From NCBI GenBank assembly GCA_903959715.1, contig CAJBXX010000017.1:1-7418 (forward strand): a stretch of 7,418 nucleotides of DNA, written 5' to 3'. Below are positions 1 through 7,418 of the stretch, in pieces; the stretch's first letter is position 1, and every line of letters begins with the position of its first letter. The DNA is from an uncultured Alphaproteobacteria bacterium (GTDB lineage Bacteria > Pseudomonadota > Alphaproteobacteria > Rickettsiales > UBA1997). Both the position numbers and the translations under genes were made by a program. The notes beneath the pieces are model-generated. The model was not told the DNA's origin. It was given only the letters and a program-made list of their open reading frames with translations, and did no database searches.

Positions 1-639
1 AAAACTCCAACGCCGGAAGCTTTGGTTGAATCGGCTCAACGCCATATTAAAATTCTCGAAGATAATGATTTTTTTAATTTTAAAATTAGCGTAAAAGCTT
101 CCGATGTTTTTTTAGCGGTGGCAAGCTACAAAGCTTTGGCGGAAGTTTGTGATTATCCCTTGCATATTGGGATTACTGAGGCGGGAAGCCTTTCGGCTGG
201 AACGGTTAAATCGGCAATTGGGCTTGGAAATTTATTGTGGCAAGGCATTGGCGACACCATTCGCGTTTCGCTTTCAGCCGACCCCAAAGAAGAAGTTAAA
301 GTTGCTTATCAAATTTTAAAAACTCTCGGAATTCGTCATCGCGGAGTCAATTTAATTTCATGCCCATCATGTGCAAGACAAGGTTTCGATGTCATAAAAA
401 CCGTCGAAGAAGTTGAAAAAAGAATCGAGCATATAAAAAATCCAATTAGCGTTTCAATCCTTGGTTGCGTTGTCAATGGACTTGGCGAAGCTGCCCACAC
501 TCAAATTGGTATTACCGGCGCTGGAGATCGACACAATGTTTATATCGATGGCAAGCCCAATCACAAGGTTAGTAGCGAGAATTTAGTTGATCATATCGTT
601 GGCTTAATTGAAGATTTAGATAGAAAGAATTATAATTAG
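1..639 (+). CDS. ispG: 4-hydroxy-3-methylbut-2-enyl diphosphate synthase (flavodoxin/ferredoxin), C-terminal part
   Basis: IspG (GcpE) reductively converts 2-C-methyl-D-erythritol 2,4-cyclodiphosphate to HMBPP, the next-to-last step of the MEP isoprenoid pathway in the cytosol, using a [4Fe-4S] cluster. The frame is open from base 1 (reading [11 protein letters not shown]), so the gene begins outside the window. The TTG at 22 lies inside the domain and is not the start. About 212 codons remain, a little over half of a typical IspG: the end of the TIM barrel and the whole iron-sulfur domain. The three cluster cysteines are visible, two in [13 protein letters not shown] (codons 361-363 and 370-372) and one in GCVVNG (466-468). 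The conserved Glu follows at 487-489. One oddity is [10 protein letters not shown] where the family usually has GCVVNGPGEA, a Pro-to-Leu change beside the cluster. It is the first visible gene of a + strand run, with bioC starting 15 nt downstream. Family assignment is very secure. Confidence 0.96.
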   Translation, partial: KTPTPEALVESAQRHIKILEDNDFFNFKISVKASDVFLAVASYKALAEVCDYPLHIGITEAGSLSAGTVKSAIGLGNLLWQGIGDTIRVSLSADPKEEVKVAYQILKTLGIRHRGVNLISCPSCARQGFDVIKTVEEVEKRIEHIKNPISVSILGCVVNGLGEAAHTQIGITGAGDRHNVYIDGKPNHKVSSENLVDHIVGLIEDLDRKNYN

Positions 640-654
640 TTTTAAATAATAAAT

Positions 655-1428
655 ATGAACTTTGATAAAAAAATAATTAATTATAATTTTTCTTCTAAGG
701 TTTATTCATACAACTTAAACGCCAATATTCAAAAAAAAGTTGCCAAAAATTTATGTCAATTTTTTTTACAAAATTTTGAACTAAAAAATAATCAAAAAAT
801 CAAAATTCTTGACCTCGGAAGTGGTACTAGTTTTGTAGCAAAAAATCTTTTAAAAAAAATTGATAATTGCGAAATATATGAGCTAGATTTGAGCTTTGAA
901 ATGTTAAATTATTTTCAAAAAAAACCTAAAAAAATTATCAAAATCTGTGCCGATATTGAAAATTTGCCCTTTACAGAATCAAGCTTTGATGTCATAATTT
1001 CATCTTTTTCTTTGCAATGGATTCAAGATTTTGAAAATCTTTTTGATAATTTGGAAAAATTATTAAAACCGCGTGCTATTTTAGCTTTTGCCCTCCCCGA
1101 TAATAATAGTTTTGCAGAATTAAAATCTTCACCTTTTTTTATCAATAAAATGCCTGCGGTTTTAGATTTATCAAACATTTTAACACAAAATAATTTAAAC
1201 CAAAAATTGATAAAAAATGAAAAATTTTATGAAAAATTTCCAAATGTAATTGAGGCTTTAAAGGCTTTTAAAAAAATTGGAGCAAATTATAATTTTCAAG
1301 GCGAGAGAGGCACATTAAAAAAATTTAAAGAATTAAGAAATTTCTATTTGAAAAATTTTCAAAATAATTTAAAGTTAAAAGAATTAAGTTGGTCAATAAG
1401 TTATTTTATATATTCAAAAAATGATTAA
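655..1428 (+). CDS. bioC: BioC-like malonyl-[ACP] O-methyltransferase
   Basis: BioC methylates malonyl-ACP with S-adenosylmethionine so that fatty-acid synthesis can build the pimeloyl precursor of biotin. The 257 residues match the usual BioC size of about 250. The N-terminus has the BioC pattern of an aromatic-rich segment then A..IQ...A..L (residues 12-33). The Rossmann core shows motif I ILDLGSGTS (51-59), the acidic end of strand 2 at Asp78, ADIENLPF (99-106) and FDVIISSFSLQW (111-122). Residues 201-216 (ALKAFKKIGANYNFQG) match the BioC-specific 'L+.IGA....G' region. Motif I has Ser59 where a third glycine is usual. The alternative is the related NDUFAF5/complex I assembly methyltransferase, but the N-terminal and IGAN segments favour BioC. 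No other bio gene is in the window. The gene is much more AT-rich than gyrB (12 G+C in 721-780 against 28 in 5641-5700). No Shine-Dalgarno precedes the ATG. Its stop overlaps the next start by 8 nt. Confidence 0.8.
   Translation: MNFDKKIINYNFSSKVYSYNLNANIQKKVAKNLCQFFLQNFELKNNQKIKILDLGSGTSFVAKNLLKKIDNCEIYELDLSFEMLNYFQKKPKKIIKICADIENLPFTESSFDVIISSFSLQWIQDFENLFDNLEKLLKPRAILAFALPDNNSFAELKSSPFFINKMPAVLDLSNILTQNNLNQKLIKNEKFYEKFPNVIEALKAFKKIGANYNFQGERGTLKKFKELRNFYLKNFQNNLKLKELSWSISYFIYSKND
1421..1428 (+). other. 8-nt stop/start overlap, bioC to TPR gene
   Basis: In ATGATTAA the ATG opens the TPR gene and the TAA closes bioC. No ribosome-binding motif precedes it, so termination-reinitiation coupling is the likely way the downstream gene is translated. 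The overlap is read directly; the coupling is inferred. Confidence 0.75.
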
Positions 1429-1870
1429 ACAATTACTTGGCAAAGCCTTTGGCGTTAAATCCGCAAACGAAATATCATCGGATAAAGTTTCGGGGAAAAT
1501 CAAAGATAATCTTAATCGATTTTCTCAATTCGTAATGCAAAAAAAAGATTCCGCATTAAAAGAATTTTTTACCATTAAGGAAAAATCAAAAAATTTAATC
1601 GAAACAAATTATAAACTCGGAATTTCTCATCTTGAAAAAGGCAATTTAAGCGACGCTAAAATGAGATTTTTTTTAATGACAAAATTTTGGCCAAAATTTC
1701 ATGATTCACACTATCAACTTGCCTACATTTTAAGCCTACAACAAGAACACTTGAAGGCAAAAAAAGTTATTGAGGATTTAATTGCAAAAAATAGTGAAAT
1801 CGATCCAAAATTCCACGAACTTTTGAATAAAATAAATGCCAATATTGAATCTATAAAAATAGATGAATAA
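1421..1870 (+). CDS. small two-TPR protein of unknown function
   Basis: This 149-residue protein is not recognised as a named family. It begins with a short basic amphipathic segment and has no signal peptide or membrane span, so a cytoplasmic location is likely. Residues about 25-60 are rich in Lys, Phe and Ser and look helical. Residues about 61-94 (YKLGISHLEKGNLSDAKMRF) and 95-128 (HYQLAYILSLQQEHLKAKKV) form two consecutive tetratricopeptide-like helix pairs, with the expected small residues (Gly67, Ala79, Ala101, Ala113) and the Leu-Gly-x-x-x-Leu spacing. TPRs mediate protein-protein contacts, so an adaptor or assembly role is plausible, but no partner can be named from sequence. It is sandwiched between bioC and mlaA with 8-nt overlaps on both sides, which implies tightly coordinated expression with the Mla proteins. 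Coding status is well supported by this arrangement; function is unknown. Confidence 0.8.
   Translation: MIKQLLGKAFGVKSANEISSDKVSGKIKDNLNRFSQFVMQKKDSALKEFFTIKEKSKNLIETNYKLGISHLEKGNLSDAKMRFFLMTKFWPKFHDSHYQLAYILSLQQEHLKAKKVIEDLIAKNSEIDPKFHELLNKINANIESIKIDE
1863..1870 (+). other. 8-nt stop/start overlap, TPR gene to mlaA
   Basis: ATGAATAA repeats the layout of the upstream junction: the ATG opens mlaA and the TAA closes the TPR gene. It fixes the mlaA start, because the predicted signal peptide begins directly from this ATG. Confidence 0.75.
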
Positions 1871-2648
1871 TAAATTAAAAATCAATCACATAAAACTTGT
1901 TTTTGTAAGCTTTTTTTTGATATTTACAAATCAAATTTGTTCAAACTCAATTGCCCAAGAAGATGATGCCGAATTTGAAAAAGAATTTTCTAAATTTGAA
2001 AGCGAAATCAACAAAGGCTCGATTCACGATCCATTTGAAAATTTTAATCGCAAAGTTTATAAATTTAATGACACTATTGATAGATATTTCGTTGAACATA
2101 TCGCCAGAGCTTATCAAAATTCAATTCCAAAAAAAGCCCGGATTTCTGTCCGTAATTTTCTCGACAATTTAACTTTGCCAATTTCCGCCCTCAATTCATT
2201 TGCTCAAGGCAAGCTCGACAATGGCTTGGCAACCATTTCAAGTTTTGTAATTAATAGCACAATTGGTCTTGGCGGATTTATTGAAATCGCTCGCGTCAAA
2301 GGCATTACTTACGAAAGAGAAGATTTTGGACAAACTCTTGGTTATTGGGGCGTGAGTTCGAAAAATTTTTTAATGTTGCCACTATTCGGACCTTCAAACA
2401 CTCGTGATTTGAGTGGTTTTATCTTCGATCGCTCAATCGATCCAGTCGGCTTTAATGCTTTAAAAATTGGCGGTAATGTCAATTTTGTAGATGGCAATTA
2501 TCGCGCCATCAATACTGCGATTAAAGTAATTGATAATCGCGAAGAATTGCTTGACATTATCGACAGCATTCGCAAAGATTCCTTTGATCCTTACGCCACG
2601 ATAAGAAGTGCTTATTTGCAAAGACGCTTGGCTCAAATTGATAATTAA
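1863..2648 (+). CDS. mlaA: MlaA/VacJ outer-membrane phospholipid-asymmetry protein
   Basis: MlaA removes misplaced phospholipids from the outer leaflet of the outer membrane and hands them to periplasmic MlaC. The 261 residues fit the family. A signal peptide occupies residues about 1-31 (basic start, then LVFVSFFLIF), with a plausible signal peptidase I site after SIA (Ala31|Gln32). Family landmarks appear in order: DPFENFNRKVYKFND (56-70), a Pro-containing NFLDNLTLPISALN (98-111), FVINSTIGLGGFIEIA (128-143), DFGQTLGYWGV (154-164), LPLFGPSNTRD (172-182) and a late DPYATIRSAYLQRR. E. coli MlaA is a lipoprotein. Here the only early cysteine (Cys26, preceded by NQI) is a poor lipobox, so the protein may be non-lipidated. 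Glu141 replaces the usual Asp after GLGGF. mlaC follows after 15 nt, a common alphaproteobacterial pairing. No Shine-Dalgarno is visible; translation is probably coupled to the upstream gene. Confidence 0.95.
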   Translation: MNNKLKINHIKLVFVSFFLIFTNQICSNSIAQEDDAEFEKEFSKFESEINKGSIHDPFENFNRKVYKFNDTIDRYFVEHIARAYQNSIPKKARISVRNFLDNLTLPISALNSFAQGKLDNGLATISSFVINSTIGLGGFIEIARVKGITYEREDFGQTLGYWGVSSKNFLMLPLFGPSNTRDLSGFIFDRSIDPVGFNALKIGGNVNFVDGNYRAINTAIKVIDNREELLDIIDSIRKDSFDPYATIRSAYLQRRLAQIDN

Positions 2649-2663
2649 CAAATTACTTAATTT

Positions 2664-3305
2664 ATGAAAAAAATTTTACTCACATTAACTTTATTTTTTT
2701 TATTTAATTGTGAAATTTTTGCACAAAATAATCCTCCGCAAGACATGATTAGAGCCTTTGTTCAAATTCTTGGAGACCAAATTATTGATGTCGCCAAAGA
2801 CAAATCTTTAAGCGATTTTCAAAGAAAACAAAAAATTATTAATTTAATTGACAAATCAACAGATTCTAAATGGATCGCCCGTTTTGTTTTAGGCAAAAAT
2901 CATAAAACTGCCAATGAAGAGCAAAAAAAACAATTTATGTCAATGTATCGTGAGTTCATGATTAATACTTATGGCCCTAAATTCAATAACTATGATGGCA
3001 AAAAATTTACCGTTAATTCGGTTGAAAAACAAAGTAATTTTTATTTAGTTAAAAGTGAATTTATTCCGAAAAATTCCGATGTGGTAATATTTTTTGATTT
3101 TCGCGTTAAAGAAAACGAAGGAAGCTTTTCTATAGTTGATTTTATCGCTGAGGGCGTAAGTTTAATTGAAACTCAGCGTTCGGAATTTAATTCATCAATT
3201 AACGAAGAAGGTATGGATAAATTCTTAGAAAATCTTAAAAAAAGAATTGATATTTTAAGAGTTGAAAATGGCAAATCTTCAACTAAAAAATCTTCTAAAA
3301 AATAA
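2664..3305 (+). CDS. mlaC: MlaC/Ttg2D periplasmic phospholipid-binding protein
   Basis: MlaC is the soluble periplasmic carrier that shuttles phospholipid between MlaA at the outer membrane and the MlaFEDB ABC transporter in the inner membrane. The 213 residues match the family. A signal peptide is clear (MKK, hydrophobic residues 4-14), with likely cleavage at Ala20|Gln21. The mature part shows the family pattern: an N-terminal helical region (about 27-65), FVLGKNHKTANEEQKKQF (74-91), MYREFMINTYG (94-104), a beta-rich lipid-pocket section (about 112-160) and the signature VDFIAEGVSLIETQRSEF (158-175), followed by a helix containing GMDKFLENL. The last dozen residues are a Ser/Lys tail (NGKSSTKKSSKK), which is not typical of the family core. 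The gene sits 15 nt after mlaA and is the last gene of the + strand run, facing gyrB. The MlaD, E, F and B partners are not in the window. Confidence 0.93.
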   Translation: MKKILLTLTLFFLFNCEIFAQNNPPQDMIRAFVQILGDQIIDVAKDKSLSDFQRKQKIINLIDKSTDSKWIARFVLGKNHKTANEEQKKQFMSMYREFMINTYGPKFNNYDGKKFTVNSVEKQSNFYLVKSEFIPKNSDVVIFFDFRVKENEGSFSIVDFIAEGVSLIETQRSEFNSSINEEGMDKFLENLKKRIDILRVENGKSSTKKSSKK

Positions 3306-3315
3306 TTGATTTACG

Positions 3316-3333
3316 AAATTGAAAAATTTTTTT
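3316..3333 (+). terminator. weak AT-only hairpin with T-tract after mlaC
   Basis: AAATT (3316-3320), loop GAAA, AATTT (3325-3329), then four more T residues, 10 nt after the mlaC stop. The stem has no G-C pairs, so it is a marginal intrinsic terminator candidate, listed because nothing better is seen after this operon. Confidence 0.25.
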
Positions 3334-3390
3334 ATCATCTTTTTCTTGTTCTTGAGCTTTTGAATTAGATGGGTTATTAGTTATTTTTTT

Positions 3391-3512
3391 TTGACCCGTC
3401 CCCACCCCACAACACTTTCTAAAACCCTCATTCTTGCAGAATCTCTCTCGCTTTGGTACCCACTCTTTTTGTCCTTGGAAAAATATGGGCATAATTTAAA
3501 AAATGGGGGGCT
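3391..3512. repeat. possible degenerate dispersed intergenic repeat (REP-like)
   Basis: The - strand reading GAGATTCTGCAAGAATGAGGG has the layout of the widespread proteobacterial intergenic palindrome GATTCC...GGAATGAC followed by a G-rich run. The perfect core ATTCT/AGAAT (3430-3434 and 3438-3442) has a 3-nt loop. The G-rich flank is about 40 nt away (GTGGGGTGGGGACGGGTC on the - strand). Only one copy is in the window, so repetitiveness is inferred from resemblance and composition. Confidence 0.3.
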
Positions 3513-3633
3513 AAATTCTCATTTTTTTCTCCGCTGTTTTTTCAAGCACACAAACTTGCGTTTCAGTTGCTCTAGGAGGATTTGGATTTTGCGAAGGTGG
3601 CCTTCTTGTAAAAAATCATTTTTAGGTTGCCAA

Positions 3634-6202
<2,569 letters not shown>

Positions 6203-7418
6203 TTATTGACCAACATCGACTTCGATTTGAATAATTTGCGAATCATCTTTGGCGATAATTTTTTGCTCATAACTTTTGATGTAACACAAAGAATTTAAAG
6301 CGTTTCGACAAAAATAAATTTTTCCTTGCAATAAATATTTTTTATCTTTTTCCAACTTAAAACTATCAAATTTTTTCTGCAAAATAGCGTTCCAATCATA
6401 ACTTGTAATTAGGGTTGCATTTTTTTCATCTTTTAATTCTAATAAATTTATGAAACTCGGACCAATTTGATTGATTTTCCAGCCGTTTTTTATGTTAATT
6501 TTAATGTCAATTTCAGCTTCTGATTTTAATAAAATATCTTGAGATTTTTGTAGGTTTGGTAAATATTCAACAAAAGTTTCTTTATATAATTTTTGCGGAG
6601 GAATTATATCGAGTAAATTTGATGAGCCATTGGCTCTGTTGACCGCAATCACTCTATTATTACCTGAATCAACAACATAAAATTTATCAATAATTGCCAC
6701 TATGCCATTTGGTTCGTCAAAAGAAGTTTTGAAGCCAACATCTTCGCCCCTAGAAGATCCGAGCAAACTGTTGAGTTGCTGTGAAGCAAAATCATATTTT
6801 CGAATAACATGATTAAAACTATCGGAAATGTAAGCCCCCGTATCGTCGACTATTAACGCCTTAGGATTTTGTAATTTTTTTGCAGAATTTGTTGATATTT
6901 TGTTACTATAAATGGTTTTTAAAGTTCCATCTTTATGCAAAACTCTAAAGCTCGAAGTAATGCCATCTACAAAATAAAGTTTACCGCCGTAAACCGTCAT
7001 ATCATTGGTTTGAGCGAGAGAATTACTTGGATAAACCCCGTCATCTTCGCCTGTTTCGCCATTGCCCGCAAGAACCGATATTGCATTATTTTTTATATCA
7101 AATAATAAAATTTGATTGGTCCCCGAATTGCTAATGACAATATTCGATTTATCTGGAAAAAATTCCAAATCATTTGGCATCGATAAATCAATATTTTTAA
7201 TATCGGTTTTTTTTACTTGAATAACCTCACCTCTTTCTCCCGAGCCAATTATGGTTTTAACTTTGTGAGTTTCAAAATCATATAATCTTATCGCATTATT
7301 TGCCGTGTCGGCGATATAAAGATTTTTATCATGATATAAAATGCCTTGCGGATAGGAAAATTTTGCTTCATCACCATCGCCGTCAACCATTCCTCTTAAG
7401 CCACTTCCTATTTTCAAG
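6203..7418 (-). CDS. NHL-repeat beta-propeller protein, NHLRC2-like, C-terminal part
   Basis: The gene runs off the right edge: the frame is open to the last base, and the TTG at 7415-7417 is inside a repeat, so it is not a start. About 404 codons are visible. Residues about 1-270 (window numbering) form at least five NHL blades with the pattern 'G.G..G..DG....F..P.G+......LYIADT.NN.IR.YD....V.T+', e.g. YPQGILYHDKNLYIADTANN, FRVLHKDGTLKTI, ISDSFNHVIRKYD and VVDSGNNRVIAVN. NHL propellers are protein- or ligand-binding scaffolds. Residues about 285-404 form a C-terminal beta-rich domain with two cysteines, Cys370 and Cys378, in IYFCRNALNSLCYI. This matches the C-terminal domain following the propeller in NHLRC2-type proteins, which usually carry an N-terminal thioredoxin-like domain. 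That part would lie outside the window and cannot be confirmed. Localisation is unknown because the N-terminus is missing. gyrB follows after 107 nt on the same strand. Confidence 0.85.
   Translation of the reverse strand, partial: LKIGSGLRGMVDGDGDEAKFSYPQGILYHDKNLYIADTANNAIRLYDFETHKVKTIIGSGERGEVIQVKKTDIKNIDLSMPNDLEFFPDKSNIVISNSGTNQILLFDIKNNAISVLAGNGETGEDDGVYPSNSLAQTNDMTVYGGKLYFVDGITSSFRVLHKDGTLKTIYSNKISTNSAKKLQNPKALIVDDTGAYISDSFNHVIRKYDFASQQLNSLLGSSRGEDVGFKTSFDEPNGIVAIIDKFYVVDSGNNRVIAVNRANGSSNLLDIIPPQKLYKETFVEYLPNLQKSQDILLKSEAEIDIKINIKNGWKINQIGPSFINLLELKDEKNATLITSYDWNAILQKKFDSFKLEKDKKYLLQGKIYFCRNALNSLCYIKSYEQKIIAKDDSQIIQIEVDVGQ

Noticed and set aside
655..1428. NDUFAF5-type complex I assembly methyltransferase
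   Set aside because: Plausible for alphaproteobacteria, but the N-terminal aromatic/IQ pattern and the KKIGAN...G segment match BioC better; kept as an alternative only.
1951..2172. 73-codon + strand frame inside mlaA
   Set aside because: A shadow of mlaA in another frame; the mlaA frame carries all the conserved motifs.
2460..2651. 63-codon - strand frame opposite the end of mlaA
   Set aside because: Antisense shadow of a well-supported gene, with no domain or start signal.
2664..2720. MlaC as a lipoprotein via Cys16 (LFNC)
   Set aside because: Asn at -1 is a poor lipobox residue, the h-region is already followed by a better signal peptidase I site (IFA|Q), and MlaC family members are soluble periplasmic proteins.
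3295..3492. 65-codon - strand open frame overlapping the end of mlaC
   Set aside because: It covers the C-rich segment and poly-A/T runs, its translation looks like random basic sequence, and it overlaps the mlaC 3' end with no start signal.
3593..3605. GAAGG-TGG-CCTTC hairpin as a gyrB or mlaC terminator
   Set aside because: Only 5 bp with a 3-nt loop and no T-tract immediately after it on either strand.

Overview
This is an AT-rich window with alphaproteobacterial-looking housekeeping genes. The IspG segment, the adjacent MlaA/MlaC pair without the rest of the Mla transporter, the Gram-negative type GyrB and the near absence of Shine-Dalgarno motifs fit a Rickettsiales-like or other reduced, possibly host-associated alphaproteobacterium. 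That placement is inferred from family resemblance and has not been searched.

Left part (1-3305, + strand): a compact, operon-like run of five genes. It holds the C-terminal half of ispG (MEP isoprenoid pathway, cut by the window edge), a BioC-like malonyl-ACP methyltransferase (biotin pathway entry), a small two-TPR protein, mlaA (outer-membrane lipid-asymmetry protein) and mlaC (periplasmic phospholipid carrier). Gaps are 15 nt at ispG/bioC and mlaA/mlaC. The other two junctions are 8-nt stop/start overlaps (ATGATTAA and ATGAATAA), so bioC, the TPR gene and mlaA look translationally coupled. The inner-membrane Mla components (MlaD, MlaE, MlaF, MlaB) are not here.

Middle (3306-3644): a convergent intergenic region of 339 nt. 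Its C-rich stretch is unlike the neighbouring genes and carries short palindromes resembling a decayed dispersed repeat. An unexplained 41-codon open frame continues in phase after the gyrB stop.

Right part (3645-7418, - strand): a complete gyrB (816 residues) and, upstream of it, the C-terminal part of an NHL beta-propeller protein with an NHLRC2-like C-terminal domain, cut by the window edge. GyrB has asparagine at the position of E. coli Asp426, a classic quinolone-resistance position.

I see no mobile element, CRISPR array, tRNA or rRNA. Most of the window is ordinary core genome. The points most worth a second look are the GyrB substitution, the biotin-TPR-Mla coupling and the odd intergenic segment next to gyrB. 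I found no convincing new multi-gene system.
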